In this document: piece after piece, positions 43,359 to 52,591 of the stretch
How positions within the stretch are numbered: the first letter of the stretch is position 1
How the letters are laid out: every line of letters begins with the position of its first letter
NCBI GenBank assembly: GCA_040904925.1
Contig: JBBDSP010000011.1
Location: forward strand, 298,166-362,165
DNA length: 64,000 nt
Direction: 5' to 3'
Source: Gracilimonas sp040904925
GTDB lineage: Bacteria; Bacteroidota; Rhodothermia; Balneolales; Balneolaceae
Made by a program: the position numbers and the translations under genes
Notes under the pieces: generated by a model
Databases searched by the model: none
What the model was told of the DNA's origin: nothing
What the model saw: only the letters and a program-made list of their open reading frames with translations

Positions 43359-44300
43359 ATGTCCCTTTTTGGGCTACATGATCATAACATTATAGCACTT
43401 GATAAAGCATTCCCTGAAACCAAGTTCAACGCTCGCGGAAATCGTGTTAAACTGACCGGACCGGTTGAAGAGGTAGAAACAGCCACCAAGGTGATCGAAG
43501 GTATGATCGAGCTGCTTAGTCGAAAAAGCAAAGTAGCTGAAGGTGATGTAAACACATTGGTCAACTTAAAATCAGGAGAAAGCACTGCACGAAGACCACA
43601 GATCCGCACTCTTGATGATACTACCGGTGATACCATCATCCATACTCACAATGGTGAAGCTATAACGGCCAAAACTCCCGGACAGCGAAGAATTGTTCAG
43701 TCCTCTACTGAAAATGATATTGTTTTCGCTATAGGTCCGGCCGGTACAGGAAAAACATATACTTCCGTTGCATTAGCTGTTCAGGCACTTAAAGACCGAA
43801 AAGTTCGCAAGATCATCCTTGCACGGCCTGCTGTAGAAGCCGGAGAAAACCTTGGATTTTTACCCGGTGATCTAAAGGAAAAGATCGATCCCTATCTTCG
43901 TCCATTGTATGATGCGCTTGAGGATATGATAGATCGCGACCGACTGGAACTTCACCTTACTAAAAATGTGATCGAGATCGCACCCCTCGCCTATATGCGG
44001 GGACGTACACTCAATAATGCTTTTGTGATTCTTGATGAAGCCCAGAATGCCACGAACACGCAAATGAAAATGTTTTTAACCAGAATCGGTTTTAACAGCC
44101 GTGCTATCATTACCGGTGATATCACGCAAACCGACCTCCCCCGCCGGCAAGAATCCGGACTAATCTCCATCCAAAAAATACTTCAGGAGATCAACGGCAT
44201 TGATTTTGTGTATTTAGGGGAAGAAGATGTGGTTCGCCACAAACTGGTTCGTGATATCATTAATGCCTATGAGAAATTTGAAGGCAAGAAGAAAAAGTAG
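43359..44300 (+). CDS. PhoH-family ATPase
   Basis: This 313-residue protein is a P-loop ATPase of the PhoH group, probable RNA helicase/ribonuclease partners. Walker A is FAIGPAGTGKTYTSV near residue 120, Walker B is NAFVILDEAQN near 218, and GDITQTDLPRR near 255 follows. The first Met is at 43359, but the reading frame stays open upstream and gives a good PhoH N-terminus (EKQLIEKIIELEGADP) without an ATG, GTG or TTG. The true start could thus be an ATA at 43296 or 43302, or the protein may begin at the ATG, losing about 20 conserved residues. Gene identity is secure. Confidence 0.9.
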   Translation: MSLFGLHDHNIIALDKAFPETKFNARGNRVKLTGPVEEVETATKVIEGMIELLSRKSKVAEGDVNTLVNLKSGESTARRPQIRTLDDTTGDTIIHTHNGEAITAKTPGQRRIVQSSTENDIVFAIGPAGTGKTYTSVALAVQALKDRKVRKIILARPAVEAGENLGFLPGDLKEKIDPYLRPLYDALEDMIDRDRLELHLTKNVIEIAPLAYMRGRTLNNAFVILDEAQNATNTQMKMFLTRIGFNSRAIITGDITQTDLPRRQESGLISIQKILQEINGIDFVYLGEEDVVRHKLVRDIINAYEKFEGKKKK

Positions 44301-44368
44301 CTGTCAGCCGTCAGCTTTCAGCTCATTATTGTTTCAGTACTGAAAGCTGAGGTCTGATGGCTGACAGC
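44300..44368. repeat. imperfect inverted repeat between phoH and MBL genes
   Basis: The segment 44300-44321 (GCTGTCAGCCGTCAGC and a TTTCAG end) is matched, with some mismatches and a few extra bases, by the complement in 44340-44368 (CTGAAAGCTGAGG to GGCTGACAGC). A hairpin of about 20 bp with an 18-nt loop results. It starts at the phoH stop codon and has no T run, so it looks like an intergenic repeat element rather than a terminator. Confidence 0.6.
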
Positions 44369-44439
44369 CATAAGGCTAACTTAACTTTAATATAGCATCC
44401 AATTATATTAATTTCACCAAGCTCTATCATAAAAAAACT

Positions 44440-45240
44440 ATGAAAACATACGCCTCAGCACTCTACGAAGGTACTTTCTCCGTTGGGCTGGATAAAAAAT
44501 TTGTTCGTATCGATCGGGATGATCCTCCGGCTAAAGGTGCCCTCAAACTTTCTCTGAACCCCTTTCTGATTCACACCCCTGAACGAAATTATTTATTTGA
44601 TTGTGGTATTGGAGAATTTGGTGAAGATACAGGTCCCGATGTCATTCTTGAAAATCTTGACAAACATGGGCTAACAGAATTTGATATCACGGATATTTTT
44701 CTAAGTCATTTACACTATGATCACATCGGTGGGCTAGCGCATCGTGAAAGCGGATATTGGGAGCTTACTTTTCCGGAAGCTAAGATCTGGGTATCTAAAA
44801 AAGGCTGGCAGAAAGTTATCGGGATGGATGAATATTACGATGCTGAAAAAACAGAATTCATTTCTTTCCTGGATGCCAAAGCTGATCTGAATTTCCTGGA
44901 TGAGGAACACGAACCCTATCCTGATATCACTGTTCGAAGAATTGGGGGGCACACCGAGTTTCATCAGGTCTTGTTATTTGATGACGGAGACCAAAAATAC
45001 ATGCAGGCCGGTGATGTCATAGGCACCAAAGGTTCAGTAAATAGAAAGTATGCAGCTAAGTATGATTTTGAGCCAAAGGTAAGTCAACAGCGCCGGGAGG
45101 AATTGACTAATCTTGCTTTCAAGGAAGGCTATACTATCTTAACTTACCACGAAGATAAAAATCCGTTATTTAAACTGACGGGGTACGACGAAAAAACCGG
45201 ATACAGTACAGAAAACGTAGAATCACATGTCCCTTCCTGA
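44440..45240 (+). CDS. MBL-fold metallo-hydrolase
   Basis: This 266-residue protein is a metallo-beta-lactamase-fold hydrolase. The HxHxDH motif is in LSHLHYDHIGGLAH near residues 87-100, a further His is in RIGGHTEFHQVL near 170-181, and Asp in YMQAGDVIGTKG near 190. It resembles the other MBL gene at 2211 but is clearly diverged. The following nucleoside phosphorylase gene overlaps its end by 14 bp, indicating a two-gene unit. Substrate is unknown. Confidence 0.85.
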   Translation: MKTYASALYEGTFSVGLDKKFVRIDRDDPPAKGALKLSLNPFLIHTPERNYLFDCGIGEFGEDTGPDVILENLDKHGLTEFDITDIFLSHLHYDHIGGLAHRESGYWELTFPEAKIWVSKKGWQKVIGMDEYYDAEKTEFISFLDAKADLNFLDEEHEPYPDITVRRIGGHTEFHQVLLFDDGDQKYMQAGDVIGTKGSVNRKYAAKYDFEPKVSQQRREELTNLAFKEGYTILTYHEDKNPLFKLTGYDEKTGYSTENVESHVPS

Positions 45241-46018
45241 TCATATCACTTCCATAAAAGAATTTTTAACCGAACATGGATTTCCTGAACAAATAGATTC
45301 AGCCGTGATCCTTGGTTCCGGCCTGGGCAGTTTTGGCGATGAAATTGAAAATGCTGATTCCATTCCCTACGGTGATATTCCCTCTTTTCCACAATCTACG
45401 GTAGAAGGTCACTCAGGCTCACTTATTTTTGGTGAGGTTGAAGGTAAAACCGTTTTGGCTTTTTCAGGCCGCTTCCATCATTATGAAGGACACGACTTTT
45501 CGAAAACCGTGCTTCCCGTACAGCTTGCAAAAGCTTTTAGGGTAGATAAACTCGTTATTTCAAATGCTGCCGGCGGAATTAATTTACGTTACCGGGTGGG
45601 AGATCTTATGATCATTGACAGCATACTAAAGCAGTTTTTCATGGTGTCTGAACCGGCTCTCCATACCTGGGATTCCAACTTTGAAAAGTATGCCTTGGAA
45701 GTGAAACAAATTGCACGGGATCTCGGAATTGAAACTCAGATGGGTTCCTATCTTTTCTGTAAAGGCCCACATTATGAATCTAAAGCTGAAATTCGCGCCT
45801 TTCGGAAAATGGGCGCTGATGCCGTTGGAATGAGTACGGCTCCTGAACTTACTGAAGCAGCCAGACTTGGAGTTAGAACAGCCGCTATATCTCTGATCAC
45901 CAATGCTGCTGCCGGGGTTATAGATCAAAAATTAGATCATGCAGAAGTGAAAGAAGCCGCTGATAAGAAAAAGGATGTTTTTGCGAAGTTAGTGAAAGGG
46001 TTGATCAGGGAATTTTAA
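45227..46018 (+). CDS. purine nucleoside phosphorylase
   Basis: This 263-residue enzyme cleaves purine nucleosides to base and ribose-1-phosphate in purine salvage. Motifs of the trimeric PNP family are VILGSGLGSFGDEI near residue 28 (phosphate binding), VEGHSGSLIFGEV near 60, GRFHHYEGH near 80, AAGGINLRYRVGDLM near 112, GPHYESKAEI near 186 with the catalytic Glu, and MSTAPELTEA. Its start overlaps the MBL gene by 14 bp. No partner gene of the same pathway is visible nearby. Confidence 0.95.
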   Translation: MSLPDHITSIKEFLTEHGFPEQIDSAVILGSGLGSFGDEIENADSIPYGDIPSFPQSTVEGHSGSLIFGEVEGKTVLAFSGRFHHYEGHDFSKTVLPVQLAKAFRVDKLVISNAAGGINLRYRVGDLMIIDSILKQFFMVSEPALHTWDSNFEKYALEVKQIARDLGIETQMGSYLFCKGPHYESKAEIRAFRKMGADAVGMSTAPELTEAARLGVRTAAISLITNAAAGVIDQKLDHAEVKEAADKKKDVFAKLVKGLIREF

Positions 46019-46175
46019 ATGTTTGAATGATAAATGTTGAATTAGGCTTTGCCCTATTTTTTCAAATGGTAATATTCCTCAATGAAAGCCATCCTACCTG
46101 GCTTATAAAAACTCAATTAGACCCTAATATAAATAGTGGCGTATGCGATAGGCCACTACATTTATTCTCTGGAAA

Positions 46176-47726
46176 TTACAACGGTAGATTATCGTGCTTC
46201 TTCTTCGGCACCGAGTCTACTTTGTTCTGCGCTGCCTCCAGTTGTCTGATCAGTTTTTCGCGGGTTTCGGATGGTAATATCACATCGTCGATAAATCCGC
46301 GGCCGGCAGCTAAATATGGATGGGCAAAGTTTTCGCTGTACTCATCTTCCAGCTGTTTTTGTTTTGCTTCGGGATCATCTGCTTTCGCAATTTCTTTACG
46401 GAAGATAATCTCTACCGCACCTTTAGTTCCCATTACCGCGATCTCAGCTGTTGGCCATGCAACGTTGTAGTCTGCACGAATATGCTTGGAGTTCATTACG
46501 TCGTAAGCGCCCCCATAAGCCTTTCGGGTGATAACGGTCATCTTCGGCACTGTAGCTTCGCAAAAGGCGTACAGGAGCTTGGCTCCGTGCTTTATGATAC
46601 CATTCCACTCCTGGTCTGTGCCGGGGAGGAAACCGGGTACATCTTCAAATACCACAAGCGGAATATTGAACGCATCACAAAAGCGAACAAATCGTGCTCC
46701 TTTCAGGGAAGCATCAATATCGAGTACACCTGCAAGTGAAAGCGGCTGATTTGCCACTACTCCAACACTTCGTCCACCAAGGCGAGCAAAACCTACCACA
46801 ATGTTGTCAGCATAGTCTTTATGGACCTCGTAAAAGGAATCTTTATCCATTATTCCGCCGATGACATCATGGATATCATACGGTTTGTTGGGGTTAGCCG
46901 GAACCAGATCTTCCAGTGCTTTGGCTTTTGCTGAATCAGGATCTTTGGATTCGATCATCGGTACTTTCTCCTCACAATTCTGAGGAACGTACTTCATCAA
47001 CTCCCTGATATCATTCAAACAAACTGCATCATTGGCACTGGAAAAGTGGGATACTCCCGATTTTGTGCTGTGCGTTGATGCTCCACCCAATTCTTCTGAA
47101 GTCACTTCTTCGTGAGTAACCGTTTTTACCACATTAGGACCCGTTACAAACATATAACTGGTGTTTTCAACCATAAAAATGAAGTCGGTAAGTGCGGGAC
47201 TGTAAACAGCTCCACCGGCACAAGGGCCCATCACGGCAGAGATCTGAGGCACAACACCGGAGGCCATACTGTTTCTCCAAAATACTTCGGCATAACCACC
47301 AAGAGAAGAAACTCCTTCCTGAATTCGGGCTCCTCCGGAATCATTCAATCCAATAATTGGAACTCCGTTTTTCATAGCCAGGTCCATGATCTTGCAGATC
47401 TTTTCGGCATGAGTTTCCGAAAGCGAACCTCCAAATACCGTAAAATCCTGACTGAACACATATACAGGCCGGCCATGGATCTTACCCAAACCGGTTACCA
47501 CTCCATCACCTAGTATTTGTTGCTTATCAAGTCCAAATGCAGTACTCCTGTGAGTGACAAATTTGTCAATTTCCTCAAATGATCCTTTATCCAGCAGCAG
47601 GTCAATGCGCTCGCGTGCGGTCAACTTTCCTTTTTCATGCTGTTTTTCGATACGGGCTTTCCCGCCGCCTTTTTGTGCTTCTTCTCTTAATTTCTGGAGA
47701 CGTTCTACTCTTGGATTGGATGCCAT
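46176..47726 (-). CDS. pccB: acyl-CoA carboxylase beta (carboxyltransferase) subunit, PccB-like
   Basis: This 516-residue protein carries both halves of the biotin-dependent carboxyltransferase. Visible are SGGARIQEGVSSLGGYAEVF near 130-149, GPCAGGAVYSPALTDF near 167, the oxyanion motif region FEDVPGFLPGTDQEWNG near 361, and RKAYGGAYDVMNSKH near 399. The Asp in GGAYDVM is consistent with propionyl-CoA preference by comparison with the actinobacterial PccB family, but this is inferred. No alpha (biotin carboxylase) subunit is present nearby. An unknown acidic protein gene lies directly upstream, 13 bp away. Confidence 0.93.
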   Translation of the reverse strand: MASNPRVERLQKLREEAQKGGGKARIEKQHEKGKLTARERIDLLLDKGSFEEIDKFVTHRSTAFGLDKQQILGDGVVTGLGKIHGRPVYVFSQDFTVFGGSLSETHAEKICKIMDLAMKNGVPIIGLNDSGGARIQEGVSSLGGYAEVFWRNSMASGVVPQISAVMGPCAGGAVYSPALTDFIFMVENTSYMFVTGPNVVKTVTHEEVTSEELGGASTHSTKSGVSHFSSANDAVCLNDIRELMKYVPQNCEEKVPMIESKDPDSAKAKALEDLVPANPNKPYDIHDVIGGIMDKDSFYEVHKDYADNIVVGFARLGGRSVGVVANQPLSLAGVLDIDASLKGARFVRFCDAFNIPLVVFEDVPGFLPGTDQEWNGIIKHGAKLLYAFCEATVPKMTVITRKAYGGAYDVMNSKHIRADYNVAWPTAEIAVMGTKGAVEIIFRKEIAKADDPEAKQKQLEDEYSENFAHPYLAAGRGFIDDVILPSETREKLIRQLEAAQNKVDSVPKKKHDNLPL

Positions 47727-47739
47727 AAATAACTATTGG

Positions 47740-49413
47740 TTAAGTTTTAAATTCATCAAAATAAGTTTGAAGCTTGTCAGTAAAATCTACTGCAGTTTCA
47801 GAAAACATATCCACTTCATTCGGTAAAAATACATTCTTTTCAAGAAAGTCGGAGGCTTCATCCCAAGAATCTAATTCCTGAATTTTACTGAGTGCTTCGG
47901 TATACTTTTTCTTTTTACTCTTAAAAATTTCTTTCGTAAAAAGCTTTTCCTGCCCCACTAAAAATTCTTTCAATTCAGGAAGATCAACCTCTTTTTCATC
48001 AGCTTCATTAGTATCTTCCTCATCCACAATACTTTCAACAAGGGTATCTTCATCCATCAACAGTTCATCATCAGAAGTTTTTTTACCGCCCATGAGAACA
48101 TCCATTTGGTCCGGGCGTAAAAATTGTTGCCACATGGGCTCATTACCCTCTTCAGCATCTTCATCGATAAGGTTTTCATCCGCCTCATCTGCAATGAGGG
48201 AGTCTAATTCGTCGTCCTCTTCAGGTTCTTTCTTTTCCTTTTTCTCAGGAGCTTTTTCCTCTTTTTTTTGTTTTTCAGAACTTTCTTTTTTCTTTTTCTC
48301 TTCTGCTTTTTCCTGTTCTTCTTTAGAAAGATTTTTAAAAGAATGTGCAGCCTGATCCAATACAGTAACTAAATTCTGCCGAAATTTCTTTATCTCATCC
48401 GTTTGCTCACCGGACTTAAGTGACTTCGAAATTTCTTCTGCATCAGGAGCTTCTTCAAATTCCTCAAAAATGGCTTTGTCTTTTTTCTCTGATTTGAACA
48501 GAGCGTTAAAAGACTCTTCATCTGTCATTTGAGGACCGGTTTCACTGTAATCTCCAAAAAAGCTGTCCAGCAATCGCTGTTCTTTTTCATCGATCTGCTC
48601 CACTTCTTCCTCATCAGGTTGGTCAAATCTGTTCTGTTGGGCAATAAGTTCTTCACGAAATTGATCCCGAAATTTCTCCTGCAGTTTTACATCAAGCAAA
48701 TCCGGATAGGAAAGAATCTCCACAAAACGATCCTTGGTGATCTCTTCATCTAATTCGTTAAATGCCTTGGCTGTCAGATATAGTCCTTTATCCTCAAAGA
48801 AAAACTGTATAAGTTTGGCATCAATCTTTCCGCCAAATAAGGTAAACAAGAGTTCAAGCACTTGTGCCCACTCTTTGGCTGTATAGGATGCAACCAAATT
48901 GGCATCCAGATTATGGATCAGCAATTTACAACGCTTTTTTTCTAAGGTTTTCAGCTTGCGCTTACGCATATACAGCGGTATAGCACGGCCAAAGTGCTTA
49001 TAAATTGTGAGTTTCTCTGTCCTATCAAGAAGTTCTTCGTAATCTAACTCTTCTTCACCTTTATAGATATACTCGGCCATATGCTGGCGAGGCTCCAGAT
49101 ATACCTTCACAATATCAGTAACTACCTGACTTGTGATTGCATAAAAATTTTCTTTAGGTATACGAGAGTTGGCAAAAAGTGAAGCCTGAAAATCTTTCCA
49201 TGCATCCTGAACAAGCGGTTGTTCTACATCAGACCACTCAGTGTCTTGCAGTTCAAATTGCTTTTTCAGCTTCTCATTCACTTCAATCCGAATCCTTTCC
49301 ACAATAAATGACGGAAATCCTGCAGAGAGGAAGTCTTTCAGCGAATAATAGGGCTTGTCGGCTTTAACCGCTCCTATCAGCTTATCAATTATATTTTCTA
49401 CGGATTGATGCAT
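47740..49413 (-). CDS. unrecognised acidic 557-residue protein
   Basis: I do not recognise this protein. The first 260 residues are mixed helical with hydrophobic stretches but no membrane helix (for example KDFLSAGFPSFIVERIRIEV). Residues of about 375-435 are low-complexity Glu/Lys (EEQEKAEEKKKKESSEKQK), followed by an acidic stretch rich in Glu and Asp to about 490. A helical C-terminus (FSETAVDFTDKLQTYFDEF) ends the protein. There is no signal peptide. The gene is directly upstream of pccB on the same strand, 13 bp away, so the two are probably co-transcribed. No enzyme motif or nucleotide-binding motif is seen. Confidence 0.8.
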   Translation of the reverse strand: MHQSVENIIDKLIGAVKADKPYYSLKDFLSAGFPSFIVERIRIEVNEKLKKQFELQDTEWSDVEQPLVQDAWKDFQASLFANSRIPKENFYAITSQVVTDIVKVYLEPRQHMAEYIYKGEEELDYEELLDRTEKLTIYKHFGRAIPLYMRKRKLKTLEKKRCKLLIHNLDANLVASYTAKEWAQVLELLFTLFGGKIDAKLIQFFFEDKGLYLTAKAFNELDEEITKDRFVEILSYPDLLDVKLQEKFRDQFREELIAQQNRFDQPDEEEVEQIDEKEQRLLDSFFGDYSETGPQMTDEESFNALFKSEKKDKAIFEEFEEAPDAEEISKSLKSGEQTDEIKKFRQNLVTVLDQAAHSFKNLSKEEQEKAEEKKKKESSEKQKKEEKAPEKKEKKEPEEDDELDSLIADEADENLIDEDAEEGNEPMWQQFLRPDQMDVLMGGKKTSDDELLMDEDTLVESIVDEEDTNEADEKEVDLPELKEFLVGQEKLFTKEIFKSKKKKYTEALSKIQELDSWDEASDFLEKNVFLPNEVDMFSETAVDFTDKLQTYFDEFKT

Positions 49414-49552
49414 GTCCTGCGTTTAAATTTTACTGAAAATAAAGCCTGCAGAGTCGCAATACAATTAAGGATTTAGTAAATGTATTAATGTTTTCAAATT
49501 TTATGAATTGATTACCAATTCTTATTAATCATAAACTTGCTACCTTTAGGGC

Positions 49553-50167
49553 ATGATTTCATTGCAAGTCGACAATCTCACCAAAAAATTTAACCGCCAT
49601 ATCATTTTTTCATCACTTAGTTTTGAGCATGAAAATGGCATTCTTGGGATTTCCGGAGCAAACGGAAGTGGTAAATCCACGCTTATGAAATGCCTGGCAT
49701 TTTTACTACGTCAAACATCAGGTTCTATTTTATGGAAAGATGATAAGCACTTGATGAATCAAAAAGAACTTAAAGCCAGGATCGGTTTTGCGGCTCCCTA
49801 TATAAACTTATATACCGAGCTTTCGGTGCTGGAAAACCTTCGTTTTTTAATAGAGGCAGGTGGAAATAGAGCCAATGAAGAACAGCTTGCCAAGTTGCTT
49901 CAAAGAGTAGAGATATCTCATCTTAAAGATCAGCTTTACGGGAGCCTTTCCACCGGGCAGCAACAGAGAGCCAAACTGGCCTCTGCCCTTGTTCGAGACC
50001 CGGATGTCCTTATGCTGGATGAACCGGGTTCCAATCTGGATGAAAAAGGACATGAATTGGTAACACGAATTGTTCAGGAAGCATATGAAGACGGAAAACT
50101 TATATTTATTGCCTCTAACGATCCCTCCGAAATTGCACTTTGTGATAAGATCATAGAAATGCAGTGA
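49553..50167 (+). CDS. orphan ABC transporter ATP-binding protein
   Basis: This 204-residue protein is a complete ABC ATPase domain: Walker A GISGANGSGKSTLMK near residue 33, the Q-loop region (FAAPYINLYTELSVLENL), signature LSTGQQQRAKLASALV near 129, Walker B DVLMLDEPGSNLDEKG near 148, and a switch region ASNDPSE in place of the usual His. The His-to-Asn change in the switch may reduce ATPase activity. No permease or binding-protein gene is adjacent; the M29 aminopeptidase gene follows 105 bp away. The short length resembles CcmA-like ATPases, but with no ccmB nearby the substrate is unknown. Confidence 0.88.
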   Translation: MISLQVDNLTKKFNRHIIFSSLSFEHENGILGISGANGSGKSTLMKCLAFLLRQTSGSILWKDDKHLMNQKELKARIGFAAPYINLYTELSVLENLRFLIEAGGNRANEEQLAKLLQRVEISHLKDQLYGSLSTGQQQRAKLASALVRDPDVLMLDEPGSNLDEKGHELVTRIVQEAYEDGKLIFIASNDPSEIALCDKIIEMQ

Positions 50168-50272
50168 TCTGGATATTTTTTAGGCTGTCTTATCACTTCA
50201 TAACTAACCTTTATTTCCTGTAACTTCCGTTGGAAAATCCATAATTCATAACTTCTAATTCCCAATTTCCAC

Positions 50273-51373
50273 ATGATTTCAGAACAAGATCAACAACTGG
50301 CAAAGCTTATCCTTGAACACAGCACCGAGGTCCAAAAAGGGCAAAATGTTATGGTGCAGCTCATTGGGTTGAATGGCATCGACCTGCTTCGGGCTTTGGC
50401 AGATCAGATCCGGAAAAAAGATGCACATCCGTTCATCAAGATCGAAGATGCAGAGACGCAGCGGATTCTGATCGAAAATGGGAATGAGGGATTCTGGAAA
50501 AATCAGGCTAATGTTGATCAGCTCCCCCTCATGAAGCAGATGGATGCATTTATTGGGATCAGGGCTTCTCAGAATATCTATGAAAATTCCCTTGCCAGTA
50601 AGGAAGCTAACAAGGCATATTCCGAGCATTTTCTGCACCCTGTTCACTTCGATGAACGCGTAAATAATACCAACTGGTGCATTATGCGATACCCATCTCC
50701 GGCTTTTGCCATGAATGCGAAAATGCCCACCAGTATCTTTACCGAGTTTTATTACAAAGCCTGTTTGGTAGATTATGCACAGCTAGAAGAAGCCATGAAG
50801 CCGCTCGAAAAAAGATTACGAGCCACCGATGAAATTCACCTTAAAGGTGAAGGAACCGATATCAAATTCTCTGTAAAAGGACAGAATTGGGTTCCCTGCT
50901 TCGGTAAACGAAACATTCCGGATGGTGAACTGTTCACTTCTCCTATATTGGATTCCGTTAATGGAGTTATTACTTATGCCCCTTCTGTTTATCAGGGCAA
51001 ACCATTTGAGTTTGTGAAGCTTGAGGTAAAAGACGGTGTGGTAGTGGATTTCGATTCTTCCAACAATGAGGCTCTCAAAGACATTCTGGATACCGATGAA
51101 GGTGCCAGCCGATTTGGCGAATTCAGTTTTGGGCTAAATCCGGTGATCGAAAGCCCCATGTATGATATACTTTTTGATGAAAAGATCTATGGCTCCAACC
51201 ATCTCACGCTCGGCAAGGATTACGAAATAGCACCAAACGGGAACTCCAGTAATATTCACTGGGATCTGGTTTGTATTGGTGCCAATGTATACCTGGATGG
51301 TGAATTAGTCCGCGAAGGCCGAAAATTCGTAGTTGATGATCTGAAAAGACTCAATCCTGAATCACTTCTTTAG
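50273..51373 (+). CDS. M29-family aminopeptidase
   Basis: This 366-residue protein matches the leucine aminopeptidase II/AmpS (M29) family of two-metal exopeptidases. The recognisable blocks are VQKGQNVMVQL near residue 21, DEIHLKGEGTDIKFSVKG near 186, and the metal-binding IPDGELFTSPILDSVNG near 213 with Glu218. His311 is in YGSNHLTLGKDYE near 307, and SNIHWDLVCIG near 325 holds further ligands (His-x-Asp). The protein is cytoplasmic by lack of signal. A long upstream gap of 105 bp gives it its own promoter region. Specific peptide substrate is not visible. Confidence 0.9.
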   Translation: MISEQDQQLAKLILEHSTEVQKGQNVMVQLIGLNGIDLLRALADQIRKKDAHPFIKIEDAETQRILIENGNEGFWKNQANVDQLPLMKQMDAFIGIRASQNIYENSLASKEANKAYSEHFLHPVHFDERVNNTNWCIMRYPSPAFAMNAKMPTSIFTEFYYKACLVDYAQLEEAMKPLEKRLRATDEIHLKGEGTDIKFSVKGQNWVPCFGKRNIPDGELFTSPILDSVNGVITYAPSVYQGKPFEFVKLEVKDGVVVDFDSSNNEALKDILDTDEGASRFGEFSFGLNPVIESPMYDILFDEKIYGSNHLTLGKDYEIAPNGNSSNIHWDLVCIGANVYLDGELVREGRKFVVDDLKRLNPESLL

Positions 51374-51503
51374 AAGAGTCTGGAAGTTGCATAGGTCTTT
51401 AGCATGATTCCCAACTCTCTGCTAGAGAATCAAATAAGACTATTTTAATGCATCCTTTTTTAACAGGTTTGTATCTTAGCCGAAGAATAAAAACTGGAGC
51501 TAA

Positions 51504-51929
51504 ATGCGTAATTCAATTTGGATTTATGGAGCGGCGCTTGGAATAGCTGCTCTGATCCTTTATATGATCGAACTTTATTTTTCTACAAACCTATTACCCA
51601 CCGAAGTCTACATCGGTACCTTGGTCCTATTATTAATTGGGTCAGGTATATGGGTAGGGAAGAAACTTACTGCCATTTCAACTATTGAGAAAAAAGAAAA
51701 GCCATTCAAAAGAAACGAGCGGGCTGTAAAGTTACTCAATTTTACTGAAAAGGATCTTGCCGTATTGGAAGAAGTAGCCAAAGGCAGATCTGATCAGGAA
51801 ATAGCTGATACACTTTCTATTTCAGTAAACACAGTTAAAGCCCATCTTTCCGATTTATACCCAAAGCTTGAAGTTACCCGACGAAGTACGGCTGCTAAAA
51901 AAGCCAAATCTTTGAATTTAGTGCCGTAG
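51504..51929 (+). CDS. membrane-anchored LuxR-type DNA-binding protein
   Basis: This 141-residue protein has two N-terminal membrane helices (about residues 5-24 and 33-54), a short basic linker (EKKEKPFKRNERA) and a C-terminal LuxR/GerE helix-turn-helix: LNFTEKDLAVLEEVAKGRS, then QEIADTLSISVNTVKAHLS near 95-113, then LEVTRRSTAAKKAKSL. This arrangement, with no receiver or ligand domain, makes it a membrane-bound one-component regulator candidate. It may respond to membrane or envelope state. It is monocistronic. Family call on the HTH is firm; the role is inferred. Confidence 0.85.
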   Translation: MRNSIWIYGAALGIAALILYMIELYFSTNLLPTEVYIGTLVLLLIGSGIWVGKKLTAISTIEKKEKPFKRNERAVKLLNFTEKDLAVLEEVAKGRSDQEIADTLSISVNTVKAHLSDLYPKLEVTRRSTAAKKAKSLNLVP

Positions 51930-52138
51930 TAAGGTTTACAATGATCTTTTCTTTGACAGATCTACGCTTTGGTTTCCCATAGTTTTAGGCTTAGATGTTA
52001 ATCGATTGAGTGAGGATTTACATATACTTATACATCATGAAGGTTATATAAATTAAACCGGAATTTTTTTATTGAAGGAAGCTATACATTTCATCAGCTA
52101 TTTAATCCCAAGATTATTTTGAAAGTAATAGTGATATC

Positions 52139-52561
52139 ATGAAAAAAAGAGTAACAGGAATCGGTGGTGTATTTTTAAAGGCAAAAGACTCCAAAAAAAC
52201 CCAAAAGTGGTACAAAGATCATTTGGGAATTGAGAGTGGAAAATACGGAGGGACTTTTGAATGGAGGCACGCCGAAGATGGATCCAAAAAAGGATATACC
52301 GCATGGAGTATTTTTGATGAAAAGACGGAATATACCGATCCGAGTAAAAAAGATGCCATGATCAATTATAGGGTTGAAAACCTGGAAGAGCTGTTGAAAG
52401 TCTTAGAGAAAGATGGTGTTGAAATTGTCGGGGAAATGGAAGTTTTCGAATATGGAAAATTCGGATGGATCATGGATCCCAATGGCTACAAAATAGAGCT
52501 CTGGGAACCAAATGATGAGGAGTATGACAAGATTAAGGGCGAAACGAATCTATCCAGTTGA
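52139..52561 (+). CDS. VOC-family (glyoxalase-like) protein
   Basis: This 140-residue protein has the vicinal oxygen chelate fold: VFLKAKDSKKTQKWYKDHLG near residues 11-30, and the closing GKFGWIMDPNGYKIELWEP near 111-129, typical of glyoxalase/bleomycin-resistance proteins. The C-terminal Glu in IELWEP is the expected metal ligand. The usual first His is not obvious, so metal binding and activity are uncertain. It is a single gene with hemL convergent downstream. Substrate is unknown. Confidence 0.8.
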   Translation: MKKRVTGIGGVFLKAKDSKKTQKWYKDHLGIESGKYGGTFEWRHAEDGSKKGYTAWSIFDEKTEYTDPSKKDAMINYRVENLEELLKVLEKDGVEIVGEMEVFEYGKFGWIMDPNGYKIELWEPNDEEYDKIKGETNLSS

Positions 52562-52591
52562 GTAAGGGAAGTATAATTCAATGATTACTAA

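Noticed and set aside
46134..46158. Hairpin TAGTGGC/GCCACTA as terminator for the PNP or pccB genes
   Set aside because: Stem is only 7 bp, the loop is 11 nt and no T run follows on either strand.
46027..46470. 147-codon plus-strand frame overlapping the pccB 3' end
   Set aside because: Most of it is antisense to pccB, with no signal or domain, so it is a shadow frame.
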